Source of the DNA: Pterois miles
Taxonomy: Eukaryota > Chordata > Actinopteri > Perciformes > Scorpaenidae
Length of the DNA stretch: 64,000 bases
NCBI GenBank assembly: GCA_947000775.1
Contig: CAMQGK010000604.1
Coordinates: forward strand, 6,192,501-6,256,500
Direction: 5' to 3'
The notes under the pieces were generated by a model that worked only from the letters and a program-made list of their open reading frames with translations, had not been told where the DNA came from and did not search any database. Shown piece by piece: positions 53,163 through 64,000 of this stretch (its first letter is position 1; every line of letters starts with the position of its first letter). Made by a program: the position numbers and the translations under genes.

Positions 53163-56100
53163 CTGAAGGGCACACACAACACAGGAAAGTATTACAGTAC
53201 AGGCCTGATTAAGTTCTGTTTGTGACACCTCAAATAAAAGTATTTATTCTGTGCAGTGTCTTGGAGGGAAAAACACATACGACGTACCGTGTTGCACCAC
53301 AGGCTCTTTGATTGGTTCTCCAGCGATCAGCACAAAATGGGAAACTTCAGAGCCCTGAGGAGGAAATAAGAAGCTGTGCTGTCATCTTTGTGTCTGAGAT
53401 GTGGACTGACTTTCATTTTTTATTTTATAATAAGCAGTTCTCAGCCTAGGGATCGAGTCACCCCAACAGGTCCCAAAATAAATCTGTAGGGTCACAAGAT
53501 GATTAAAGAAAATAAAAACACATTTCTGTTACAGAAAAGATTTTTTTCTTCTTCAGCTTCTAGAAACTTTCACACTAAATCTGAGAAGGAAAAAAAAATA
53601 CTTTTTGATTGAACTCCTCACAAGAATGAGGTTCAGCTTAATAAAAGTTGAGTCTGATTCATCTGGGAACAATAAGCAAGCAACAATGCTCGGACTATTA
53701 AGATTTAGGTTAAGATTTATTCAGACAGTAAAATTAAATGTGAAGTACAATGATGGACAGACAAAAGAAAAACATGTGATGTTCATTAAACACAATTATG
53801 AATACCCGTGTGTTTCCCAAATCAATGACACTAAGAAATCCAAACCTAAAAACTGCTGATATGAAAGGATTGAGGGAATACCTGAGAAGGTTATGTGGCA
53901 TGTTTAAAGAAGATATCATGCTCATTGCCAGGTTCATATTGTATTGGGTTTCTACTAGAACATGTTTACACACTTTATTGTTAAAAAACCTATTATTTTC
54001 CTCATACTGTCTCTAAATGTACCTGTATTCACCCTCTGTCTGAAATGCTGTTCTAGCGCCCAATAAAGTCCAGTCTGGTCTGACTGGCTTGATGAATCAC
54101 ATGTTTTCTGATCTAGACAGCCCATAAAAACCAGACTGGGTTGTCTTATTTCACAGTTTATGGGTTGGAACGCACTCCAGACACCCAAATGTTAGAGTGC
54201 AAACACTGAAAAATGTAGTTTTTCATGATGCGCCCCCTTTAAAATCTTGAAATAGTAAAAACAAAGGCAAGAACATGATCAGTGAAATGTGGTAACCTCC
54301 CTATTGCTTGCAGGTTGCGTACCAAAAGGTTGTACTGAGATGAACTCAAACCAGGAAAACCAAAAATGAGGAGGCGCCGAAGTGTGAAGGGACAAGCTAA
54401 CGAACAGGAGGAAGGCTCTAAATAAATGATGGAGGAAACTCATTCTGGTCCAGCGGGTATGAAAAGTAAGTAGTCATCAAACAAAAACATAACTGTGACT
54501 AATGATGGAAATATTTCCAGCATTATGGGAAAAAATGAACACAGAGAACTTAATTTTCTCACCTTGTTTTCAACTTTGACACAGTCGCCGTCTCCAAACA
54601 CGACGGTGTGGTGAGGCTCCACCTGCCACTGCTCCTCATCTGGACCTAAAAACAAAAAAACATGTTTTTCTGTTTCAGTTGAAATCTGAACTTTTTCCAT
54701 TATGAATAAATCAGAGCCTGAATTAACCCATTACTCACAACTCTGCGAAAGGACTGCAAAATAGTTCAATGTGACAGTCTCATGATTTCCGATATCTTTC
54801 TATCTTTTCTGATATTAATTCCCATCAAGAACGTGTAAACGCACCACTTAGTGTCTCTGGGCTGAAAACAACGCAAACATATACCGAATCACAATACCGC
54901 ATAATAATACTGTATTATTATATTGCACATTATTACTATTAATTTTAATGATAGTAAAATGTGGAGCCGGGACAGTTCATCACATTCAAGTCATGTAGAC
55001 TGTATAAAATATGGACATGGTCTAAAAGGTAACCTACATGTTGGGAAACTCTCTTGAGATGGTTAAAGGGGAGCTAATATGCTTTTGTAATTTTTGCTTT
55101 CCTATTGTTTGTGCATGTAAAAGGTCTGCAAAGTTACAAAGCCCAAAGTCCATGCCAAGGGAGTTCCTCTCTACAAAATACTGCTAAGTGTCTGTTCCAA
55201 GTAAAAGAAGATTTATTATACACACATCACGCAGGTGCACGGCTATCAGACATCAGTCAACAAAATGGCAACGCCTGCACACTACTCTATGCCTCAATAA
55301 TTTTAGTAACTACATTTAGATGCTAATCAAATGAAAATATAAACATAATATAAATAACAATAAATATCACCAAGTAACACTTTTGGGTGGGGGGGCTCAA
55401 ACAGAGTGTTTTCAGGCAGAGGGTGAAAAGAGGTGCTGCAGCACAGCTGGTGAGAGAAAAGTAGTGATTTTTGAACATTAAAGCATGTAAACATGTTCCA
55501 GTAGAAACCCAAAATACAAGTGTGCACCTGAAAAAGAGCATTGATCCTGTTTAAGGTCAGGCATTAACCTGGAATAGCTAGGATTGGTTGTCAGGCAGCA
55601 AGTCTCGCAAGATTTTTTAGTTTTTGCCAGCTCTTATTGCCAGATTTCGCAATTTTGTTACCTCATAGACACAACCTCTGAAGAGTGGGTGGATCCGGCC
55701 GTCGCCACCTTGGCAGTGACGGCACAGCCAAACTCTGGCTAATCCAAAAATGGGCAAAGAGGTGGATGATCAGTGGCGCAGCCAGGGTGATGCAGCAGAG
55801 CAGTCGGCTAGCAGCTACAGACCTGATAAGAGCACCCAACTGTCACTCAAAGTTGCTGTGTCGTCAAATATGCAGCCTTAATATAGAGTATTAAGCTTTA
55901 ATATTATTTAAACGGGGCTGCACAGTGAGCGCCTCACAGCAAGAGGGTCGCAGGTTTGAATCCGGGACTCTTCTGTGTGGAGTTTGCGTGGGTTATCTCC
56001 AGGTTCTCCGGCTTCCTCCCACAGTCCAAAGACATGCTGTTTAGGTTAACTGATTACTCTACATTGCCCGTAGGTGTGGATGTGAGCGTGAATGGTTGTC

Positions 56101-59100
56101 TGTCTATATGTTTGTCTCTATGTGCCCTGCGATGGACTGGCGACCTGTCCAGGGTGAACCCCGCCTTCGCCCAGTGCCAGCTGGGATCGGCTCCAGCCCC
56201 CCCGCGACCCCTAACGGGATAAGCGGTTGATGATGGATGGATGATTTAAAAGAGTGACTTATTTAAAAATTCACCCCCCATACAGTTGTCATGAATGGGG
56301 AAATTAGACCAAAGCCATTTTTTGTACCAGGCTGTAAGCACGTTTATTTCTGCTGTAAAGTCATCCATTTTAACATGAGGGTCTACGGGGATTGACTGGC
56401 TTTTGGAGCAAGCCTCAAGTGGCCATTCCAAGAGCTAGTTTTTGGCACTTCATGTTGGCTTTTCAGCACTGGCGTTTGAAAAAAAAAAAAAAAACATATA
56501 CAATAAACATGTTATTTAAGAGGAGTGATCAGGTTTGTGGTCTGTATTTCTGAAAACATATGGAAACGTATGATCTCTGGGAGGAGTGTCTCATTGGGGG
56601 AAAAAACACTGGCACAATAGGATTAAAGTCTTGATGGTCAATTCAAAGGAAAATGAATTGGACACTGGAATTACTATTTAATGTTTTACCCAAAACTAGC
56701 TTATGAGGCATCATCCACAGATCCACTGTGAGGTAAACAGAAATGTAGGCACCTGCACATTTCAGACATTTCGACCTGCTTTCTGACCTTTGCTTGCACG
56801 CCGCAACACACAGTACTGACACTAAACGCTGACAAAGCCACACTTGCGGTGGACGCATTCATCAACGTCAGCTGGTCCTGATTCGGCTGAACTACATGCA
56901 GAGATGAAGACTTAAGATTTAAATTACTTCTTTAATCTGTACAGCCAATTTCACCCTCTCGTGTCATCAAAACATCTGCCAGCAATTACAAGCAGTGTGA
57001 GAGATCCTGCATTTTAACAATGGAGAGTAATCAAATCATAATAAAATTTTATTGGAGAATATTAAAAAGGGGAATTTTGACTGAAAAAAACAGGTTTCAG
57101 CAAACCATGAAAACCTCTGAAAAGGAGTCTACTGTCTGAAGGGTTTGTTCTCATGCAAGGGGAACTCCCTGATCACACAATGTCATCCATTAAGTGGGAA
57201 ATGCCGTATTTCACAGTATAATGTCAAAGAGCAACACTGATACAACAGGGCGTAGTTACAACATGTGGGTATGGTGATTGATATGAAGCCAGACTCTGAG
57301 ACGGCCATATTTTATACACAGTAGCACCATCGTTTTCCCAGTGAAGTGGAGTAGTGTACAGTATGAATCCATCAAGCTTTAAAGTGGAACACATGGTTAT
57401 TTTGGCTGAACATAGGAGGGAAGTTGCGATTGGACTGAGATCACACACATATTTGTAACGTAGATATGCCAGCAGGAAGAGCAGGGAGGGAAGTGGAGGA
57501 GTGATCAAACACACTGAAAAGAGCGCACACACCCAACTAGAAGAATAATGTTTGTATATCATACTGTTTAATAGTGAATTCATCCTCCCCTAACCTTAAT
57601 CTGAAGTACTGGACAATATGAGACAGGTGATGTATTCATAAGGGAGCCCTTAATGTACAGTTGGCTGTTCTTTTAGGGAGAATATTAACCAGACAAAACT
57701 CACCAACATGAATGGATCCCGATAGTGTGTAGATGAATGTAGTCCATCCTGTCAAACACAGAAATACTTTGTTTAATAAAAATTTTGGTGAAGCATTTCA
57801 CGGCTCTTAAACCTACATTAAAAATACTGGCCACTTCAATGCAGCAGAAGCGAGCTGTAAAAACAATAATTTTTATCACCTTTTACACCTTTAAACTGCT
57901 TATTTACACACCCAGTAGTTACGGAGAAGCTTTACCAGCTCTGATTTTGGTCTCCACCATCTCCTGAGGGAAATATGTGGCTCTGGATGAGCTACAAGCT
58001 CCACTATTTTCACCAGCTACTCGCTGTGTCTCTCTGTCGTGTGGTGCTGAGCAGGTTGTGTACAGCAGAGGTGGGACCAAGTCATTAGTTTGCAAGTCAC
58101 AAGTACGTCTCAAGTCTTTGATCTAAAGGTCCAAGTCACGTGCCAAGTCCTAAACAAGTCATAATGCACTCTTCACCTTATGTAATGCCATTTGCTTCTC
58201 CATTTGGAATTTTCAACCCACGTTTTGCATATCGCAGTTTGTTTTTTGTTGACTTCTGCTTTTTTGTATGCAAATGAAATTATCTTTCGTATATTTTTTT
58301 TTCAACTTCTTCATGTTTTTCTCCTGTAACTTGATTGGATGCTGTTGGAAGTGGATCTGGGAGATTAAGTGTCGGCTTGCTGAGAATGAATAGTGTTCAA
58401 GTCAGATGATTCAGGAAATGAGGGGAAATTAATTGTTTCATGGCACACTTTTTAAATACAGTCACATACTGTACTTCTTAATGTTTGGGCTTGGGGGAAG
58501 GTATCAAGTCAAAAGGCTCGAGTCCAAATGAAGTCACAAGTCATCGGTGTTAAAGTCAAGTTGCAAGTCTTTCTTGATTTTGTCAAGTCAACTCAAAAGT
58601 CATTGCATTTGTGACTGCTGTCCACGTCATGTGACTTGAGTCCACACCGATGGTGTACAGTGGACTTTTAGATTGTTTTCGCTGCTGAGGCTGAAAACAA
58701 CATTAGAAGAGCTGTGATAGTGGATCAGAACAGTAAAGTTGTTGGCTAGACAGCTAAACAATGTGCTGAAACTCGCTATAAAGCTCTGTAAAGATTTAGG
58801 TGATAACTCTCCTGTGAATCCTGGGCTATGGACTGGTTGCCTGGCAACTGGTCCCACAGCCGAGATATAGTCCTGCACGTAACCGCTAAAACAAAAAAAA
58901 CAAAAAAATACAAATCCTCGTGATCTTTGTCGTCCTACTGAGGGGGGCCCTGGACCCCGGGTTAGGAGCCACTGGATAGCAATATATCACATGTAAATTA
59001 GTGAACTTCAGAGGTGCTGGTAGGTGGATTTTGTTACCGTTGGACAAAGCCAAGCTAGCTGTTTACTCCTGCTTCCAGGTTTTGTGCTAAGCTAAGCTAA

Positions 59101-61618
59101 CTGGTTGTGTGTGGTAGCATCATATTTAATATACACACATCAGAGAGGTAGTCTTTTCATCAGGCACATTTCCCAAAATATCAAACTATTGCTTACGGTA
59201 TAAATGTAAAGTTGAAATGACCCCTTTACATTTTAACATTAGAAGAGAGAAGACAATCTTTTATACTTTCTGCATATACGGTTCACAATTCTGCATGTAA
59301 ATTTTGCCGTCTGCCCACAATTTGTCTCCACAAATCGTCCACGGCAACAAACATGAACACATTTCTGTATGAACACACCCAATGTGGTGTGATAACAAAG
59401 ATGAGGTTTGATGAGCTTTGTGAAGTCGAATTCAGCCCTCACTGCAGGCAGGGCAGTGACAGAATAAACTATTATTAGTTCGAGAGCAGCTGAATACAGA
59501 AGTAACAATGAATTTACTGTATATGTGAAATGTTTCCCCTTTTCCTTGTGTTGTAAATCTCTCTTTCCCTTCGCATCTCTCTCTGTTAATGTAATATACT
59601 GAGCTGTCGTGTCCCCAAACAGTTTTACATGCTTTACAAGCCCAGAGGTGTTTCGTGTTTTTTTCATTTAACTCCTCCACAGTTAAAGTGCAAACCTTAA
59701 TAACCTTGTGTATGATAGTCCTTCTGAAGTGAGCCTGTAAAATGCAAAACACGATTACGATTACTAGTGTGAAATATGAGATTTCATAATTACTGTACTG
59801 TGGATGAAGTGTTTGAGAACAAATCTCTACATCTTATGGACAGAGGGCGCTGTCATCTCAAGTGACAGCTAAATGATAATAAATATTGAAATGTAAGCAC
59901 ACGTTAAATTGCTCTAAATGGGACCATAATCTACAAAATGAACGTCATGCTGTATTGAAGAAGACTTGAATCTTGCGACTGGGACAATAAACTCCTGTTT
60001 ACAATGTTTACTGAGGTAATAAATCCAGTGAGAAGCAGGCTTATTTTCACATAGACTTCTATACTAACCAAAGGAGTCACCTCCTGTTGACTATTACAAA
60101 GAATGAAAGTTTAAGGCACTTCAGCACTGGATTTACTTTTCTGACCCAGAGGATTCCCACTGATTTACAGGAAAAAAGTGCCCCTTAAAATGTGCTAACC
60201 TTAGGTAACTTTAGCCACCTAAAGCCACTGGTCATACCAGATGAATGGCCATAGCCGCCAAGCTGAATGTAGCAAGCATGTGTCTTATTATCAACTGAAT
60301 TTTCATTTGCAAAGTGAAGAGAGGGTGATTGCTGCTTTTCATTTCCATGCTATGTAACAAGTGTCACTCATTGTTCTGTTTCCTGCCGCAAAAGGACAAA
60401 ATTCAAAAAGGTTTGTGGTAAACAGGGCCGTCTCATGGTGAGGATATGAAGCAACCATGAGGTGCTTTTGTGTAAGGATCCATACAAACACTTCTCTAAT
60501 TAACAGACCATTTACAGACACACTATGGTGTATTCAGAGTGTTATTATCCTACCTGAGGGGACTGGCTGCATATGCAAAGCGCCTGTCTGCAGTCTGAAG
60601 TCCAGGTACAAGGTCGGGGTCCTTGTGTAGATCTTTGACTATAGGGAGGAAAAGACAGAAAATACTCAGAAAGTATGCCCACAAGATTCATATACTTTGC
60701 AATAAACAGAAAACAGTTATGCAAACTTTAAAATAGCGGCACCAGTGACAGTCAGGGACATTTGTTTACAACTTCTGCATTGTTTCATTGCTACCTGCAA
60801 AATCTTGTTATATGGCTCGACAAACTACTAAAAAGCCGGTGGTTTTTCAGAGATGCAGAGTCAGAGGCTATTATTAATAGGGGCTTACACTTCTTGCACT
60901 AAATAGTTTTTCATATCATGAGTGCGACAGATGAGGTGACCTTAAAGTAACCCTGAGCAATGAGGTTTTGCTAATAGGAAATGTGAGACAGTGAGCTAAG
61001 TTAAGGAATGAAAGCTTATGTGTTTTATTAGAGTTCTTAGTTCCTGATTTGTGCAGAACTATTATTGTCATCTGTAAAAATACAATAAATACAGGGTATT
61101 ACATTCAGGGATGTATCTGCACAAATGTGCAGCGGAGGGAATGGTACTTGAAATGTAATCAAGATCGTTCACAGACATATTGAAGCCATGCCATCACTAC
61201 TCCTCTTTGCATCACAGTTCATTGCTCTGATTGGTAGTAGATCTTCCCAATTGTGTCCAGAGGCCTTTTGGTCTATATGCCGATGACGCCTCTTCACAAT
61301 CAGAAATTAACTGTGAGGTTTTTGTGATGTCAGATTTCATAAAATCAGGGTAAATTTGAGCTGAAATCATTATCATCAATAAAAACCCCAAATTATGAGC
61401 CTTATAAATAAATACAATAAATAAAGAGAAATGGATGTGTGACTTTTAGTGGTGGAGGAGGCAACTTGAGTTCAATGACCTGTGATAAACTCAGAGGCAG
61501 ACTCTCTATCAGCTTCTCGTTAGGCCAAAGTTCGTCATCAGCCTTCACATCAGTCTCCATGTCTACTTTCACCAACGTTCACGAGTGTAATAAAACAAGT
61601 ACACAATCTCTAACACAT

Positions 61619-61659
<41 letters not shown>

Positions 61660-61809
61660 AGCACTGCAACATTACAAAGTCATCCCACGCAGGCCAAGAC
61701 AATCTGCTCCTCATTTGCAGTTTCCTCTTTTCAACCAGACACTCCTCACACTCACACTGGTCACACTGTGATTAACAGGCATTCACTTTCACACACACAC
61801 ACATACACA

Positions 61810-61893
<84 letters not shown>

Positions 61894-62273
61894 ATATCAT
61901 TAGCGGTTTTTCCCATTTGCCGCGAGCATGTAGCAAATGCGCAATCACCATGAGATCAACAGCTAACAGGAAAGTAAACATCATGTTCAGTTTCAAAGCG
62001 CTCTTCTGTCTGGGGCTTGATTTAATCTTGCATGCACGCACGCCACACACACACACACACACACACCTTTGCTCCTAAAGCTTCTCCAGATATCACGGCG
62101 ACTGTAACTCCTCCTTGGTTGGGTTTGGGGATCTCGGAGCTCTTCAGCTCCTGGTACGCCGGTTCCACCATCTTGTCTTGACTCGGCAGGTTCACCCACA
62201 ACTGTAAACCCACCACCGGCTCCTCTGACACGGGCATCTCAGCATGGACCACGCCTCGTCCTGCAGTCATCCA
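53044..62273 (-). CDS. pir: pir, pirin (C-terminal six coding exons; 5' part outside window)
   Basis: Pirin is an iron-binding bicupin of the nucleus that modulates NF-kappaB and other transcription factors. Six exons join in phase: 62067-62273, 60554-60638, 57704-57748, 54563-54645, 53288-53354 and 53044-53162, giving 201 residues plus stop, equal to about residues 92-290 of human pirin. WMTAGRGVVHAEMP carries the metal ligands equivalent to His101 and Glu103 at the end of the N-terminal cupin. The upstream His pair is off the right edge. Further matches are VNLPSQDKMVEPAYQELKS, EIPKP, TVAVISGEALG, KIYTRTPTLYLDF, FIYTLSG, VEPHHTVVFGDGDCV, SHFVLIAGEPIKEPVVQHGP and NGFERAENWRSKI. There is no sign of truncation. 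Tandem arrangement with vegfd matches human Xp22. Confidence 0.94.
53288..53354 (-). CDS. pir: pir coding exon (HFVLIAGEP)
   Basis: 67 nt, phase 0 to 1, with CCTCAG acceptor and GTACGT donor. It encodes GSEVSHFVLIAGEPIKEPVV. Confidence 0.92.
53355..54562 (-). other. pir intron before exon 53288-53354
   Basis: 1.2-kb intron whose middle (53860-54235) is a dispersed repeat with GTTTCTACTAGAACATGTTT and AATAAAGTCCAGTCTGGTCT, related in part to 55055-55545. No coding seen. Confidence 0.5.
54563..54645 (-). CDS. pir: pir coding exon (VEPHHTVVF)
   Basis: 83 nt, phase 1 to 0, with TTTTTAG acceptor and GTGAGA donor. It encodes PDEEQWQVEPHHTVVFGDGD. Confidence 0.92.
55055..55545. repeat. dispersed repeat, family G
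   Basis: Contains GGGGAGCTAATATGCTTTTG at the start and the complement of TTTCTACTGGAACATGTTTA near the end. The latter block also lies in 53860-54235. Confidence 0.5.
55914..56243 (+). mobile_element. SINE-like copy (ATGGATGG-tailed family), box A deleted
   Basis: Same body as 37250-37623 but lacking about 20 bp covering the box A-like TAGTGGTTAGC. Flanked by ATTTAAA at 55906-55912 and 56244-56250, a short target duplication. It ends GATGGATGGATG. Confidence 0.8.
56255..56480 (+). repeat. dispersed non-coding repeat
   Basis: GGGGAAATTAGACCAAAGCC, TTTGTACCAGGCTGTAAGCA and GGGATTGACTGGCTTTTGGA resemble a repeat I recall as common in teleosts. No second copy here. Confidence 0.45.
57704..57748 (-). 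CDS. pir: pir coding micro-exon (WTTFIYTLSG)
   Basis: 45 nt, phase 1 to 1, with GACAG acceptor and GTGAGT donor. It encodes GWTTFIYTLSGSIHV, matching the start of the C-terminal cupin. Confidence 0.9.
57749..60553 (-). other. pir intron with AAGTC-rich repeat
   Basis: 2.8-kb intron containing an AAGTC-rich element at 58064-58655. Otherwise unique-looking AT-rich DNA. Confidence 0.5.
58064..58655. repeat. AAGTC-rich dispersed element
   Basis: Starts GCAGAGGTGGGACCAAGTCA and ends TGTGACTTGAGTCCACACCG. Both flanks carry many AAGTC units in opposite sense, giving loosely inverted ends about 590 bp apart. Probably a non-autonomous DNA element. Confidence 0.6.
60554..60638 (-). CDS. pir: pir coding exon (SKIYTRTP)
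   Basis: 85 nt, phase 0 to 1, with CTATAG acceptor and GTAGGA donor. It encodes SKIYTRTPTLYLDFRLQTGA. Confidence 0.91.
61619..61659. repeat. (CA)n microsatellite
   Basis: About 20 uninterrupted CA units. Confidence 0.94.
61792..61890. repeat. (CA)n microsatellite
   Basis: About 48 CA units with TACACAT interruptions near the left end. Confidence 0.94.
62042..62066. repeat. (CA)n microsatellite forming a splice donor
   Basis: About 11-12 CA units. Read on the minus strand, the first GT of the array is the 5' splice site of the pir exon 62067-62273. Confidence 0.92.
62067..62273 (-). CDS. pir: pir exon with metal-binding HxE motif
   Basis: 207 nt, phase 0 to 0, with CACCAG acceptor. The donor GTGTGT is the first unit of a (GT)n microsatellite. 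It encodes WMTAGRGVVHAEM to SGEALGAK. Confidence 0.93.
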
Positions 62274-63084
62274 CTGGTGGACAAGGAGACATATTTCAAA
62301 TATACACAATCACATATGTCACATATATGTGCTGAGGATGTTCCTAGATGTCTCTACAGTATGTATATATGTATATGAATATATGGAGGAGACTGTTAAA
62401 TCTTTTGAGAAGGTAATAGGACATTTATCTTCTCCTTGCTCCTTTTAGATCATGAAAGGTGTATTATATAGTTACAGACTGCAGCTTATATTTAGTACAT
62501 AATTGTGTGTTGTGTACACTGAAATGAAAAATAAATAAGGAACAATTAAAAAATTATGGTTGGCAGCTGTACAGCACCGTTTTCAATGCAAACAGCTGCC
62601 ACATACATGTAGGCTTTTTCCACTTCAGTGCACTTGTTTGCTCATTTGTATATTCTGGGTTTGATAAAGGAATATCTGAAGGACATTTTCATAAGATCAA
62701 AATAAAAGGAAACCACTTGCATGAAAGTGAAAATTACACAAACTTAATCAAGTTATCCTCTGAAACATGTCCAGCAGTGTTGTGAATAATGGTTTCCAAA
62801 GTAAAGCAAGACTTGACTGACTTGATTTTCAGTAAAATACAATCTTCTAAATATAATAATAAATACTTTCTATGAGGTGTGGCTGGTTTTGGGTCTTGAC
62901 TTGAAACAAACTGGCTGAGATGAATTGAATTTAACAGACTGCGCTTCTCTTTTAGTCCAGCTGGATATCCACTCTCAAACTTTGCTTTAACGCAGCTGGA
63001 CGTTGATTATTCATCCGTGACTGTTCATCATGCGGTTTGGTTTCCTTTATTGCTTTGTGCTGTGTATATTTACTGTAAGCGATC

Positions 63085-63410
63085 TACTGGGGGAGGCTGT
63101 GTCTCAGAGAGTAGAGTAGGTCGTCCACCAATCAGAAGGTCGTGGTTTGGTCCCCGGCTACTCCAGTCACATGACCATTTTGTCCTTGAGCAACACTCAA
63201 CCCCAAATTGCTCCAGAAGGCTTAGCTTAGCGGTTTGTGAATGAGTGTTTCGATTAGATCCTGACGGACACCTTGCACGGCAGCCTCTGCCATCAGTGTA
63301 CGAATGTGTGTGTGAATGGGTGAACGCTGACATGTAGTGTAAAGCGCTTTGAGTGGAGGGAAGACTAGAAAAGCGTTATCTAAAGGCAAGTCCATTTACC
63401 ATTTACTGGG
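63085..63410 (+). mobile_element. tRNA-derived SINE-like element, second family
   Basis: Opens with a tRNA-like head: GTCTCAGAGAGTAGAGTAGG as box A region and GTCGTGGTTTGGTCCCCGG as box B region. The body ends GTAAAGCGCTTTGAGTGGAG and AAGTCCATTTACCATTTAC. This 3' end resembles a widespread teleost SINE family I recall. A clear target duplication was not found. Confidence 0.7.
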
Positions 63411-63901
63411 TAATAATATGCAGAATACAACAAAGAATAAACTGAGTGAAAAGAGGAAGCACAGATGAAATCAAATTAATTAATAAATGAAATTAAAATG
63501 TATTTATTATTCAATTTTAAAACATCAATAAAACTAAAATAAATACGTAGTCTAACTTGGTAATCATCTACCAGTTTGGGTACATAAAGTCCTGATAAAG
63601 GTGGACACTGTGTATGAAAATATGAACATTGTTATTCATTTAAATCTTCAATATAACTATACTTATACCAAGTAGCAGTTGTTTCTTTCAGCTACATTTC
63701 TGGGCACAGAACTATATTTTTAACCTCCCTTTAAATGGCCTGACCCATAACTGCACTAATTTAACATTTATTTTTAATGTCCAATTCACATTATTACACA
63801 TGTATTCAACTATTGTTAACAAGTACTGTTTATTGCTACGTATTGCTATGTATTGTATTGTTAAGTATTTAGAGATTTTTGTTGCACATTAATTTTGTCT
63901 T

Positions 63902-64000
63902 CTATCTATCTATCTACATGTGTGTAATATATCTATATATCTATATATCTATATCTAATATATATATATATATATGTATTATTGTTATATATATATATAT
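63902..64000. repeat. (ATCT)n and (TA)n simple repeats
   Basis: CTATCTATCTATCT followed by TATATATCTATATA runs to the edge of the window. Confidence 0.85.

Larger units (their letters stand above)
54646..57703 (-). other. pir intron holding several repeats
   Basis: 3.1-kb intron with repeats at 55055-55545 and 56255-56480 and a SINE-like copy at 55914-56243. Nothing else recognised. Confidence 0.5.
60639..62066 (-). other. pir intron with CA microsatellites
   Basis: 1.4-kb intron with three CA arrays at 61619-61659, 61792-61890 and 62042-62066. The last forms the splice donor of the upstream exon. No coding seen. Confidence 0.6.
62274..64000 (-). other. pir intron at the right edge
   Basis: No exon matching the DHPHRGFET or GHTGKMNPGD part of pirin is found here, so earlier exons lie beyond the window. 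It contains a SINE-like copy (63085-63410) and ATCT/TA simple repeats at the edge. Confidence 0.55.

Noticed and set aside
53605..54188. Open frames on both strands in a pir intron
   Set aside because: They overlap a dispersed repeat and have no homology or exon signals.
57224..57583. 119-codon minus-strand open frame
   Set aside because: It lies in a pir intron, with no recognisable domain and no splice or promoter support.

Overview
The window is vertebrate nuclear DNA, almost certainly from a percomorph-type teleost. It is AT-rich and intron-rich, full of microsatellites, tRNA-derived SINE-like copies, Tc1/mariner-superfamily elements and LINE debris. No bacterial or viral genes are seen. 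Five protein-coding genes are supported by exon homology recalled from the families, matching splice sites and consistent reading phase. These are ildr2 (first two coding exons, minus strand, continuing off the left edge), gpa33-like (seven coding exons, minus), grpr (four coding exons, plus), vegfd (eight coding exons, minus) and pir (last six coding exons, minus, continuing off the right edge).

Layout. At 1-5726 is the 5' part of ildr2: exon 1 at 5681-5726 and exon 2 at 1702-2064. At 8.5-15.6 kb is gpa33, a CTX-type Ig receptor with a V domain, a C2 domain, one membrane helix and a long Asp/Arg/Tyr tail. At 15.6-22.5 kb is a gene-free, repeat-filled, head-to-head interval. At 22.5-32.4 kb is grpr, a bombesin-family GPCR. 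Its first intron holds a Tc1-like transposon and its second a large repeat cluster. At 32.4-43.7 kb is a convergent gene-free interval with SINE-like copies, a repeat shared with grpr intron 3, and a pogo-type element. At 43.7-51.5 kb is vegfd, whose first intron holds a LINE reverse-transcriptase relic. At 53.0 kb to the right edge is pir.

Together the genes are not a pathway. They are a synteny block: ILDR2 and GPA33 are close neighbours on human 1q24, and VEGFD and PIR are tandem neighbours on Xp22 with GRPR nearby, so two blocks separate in human are joined here. No clearly new biological system was found. The points most worth checking are: a one-base frame break in the gpa33 tail; a GC-AG intron and a TM6 Asn-to-Cys change in grpr; microsatellites forming splice sites in gpa33 and pir; a Tc1 transposase with 38-residue D-to-third-site spacing and a Gln at the third catalytic site; a perfect 29-bp hairpin at 1011-1072; and a composite repeat present in opposite orientations around the 5' half of grpr. 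Homology statements come from memory of the protein families; no search was run.
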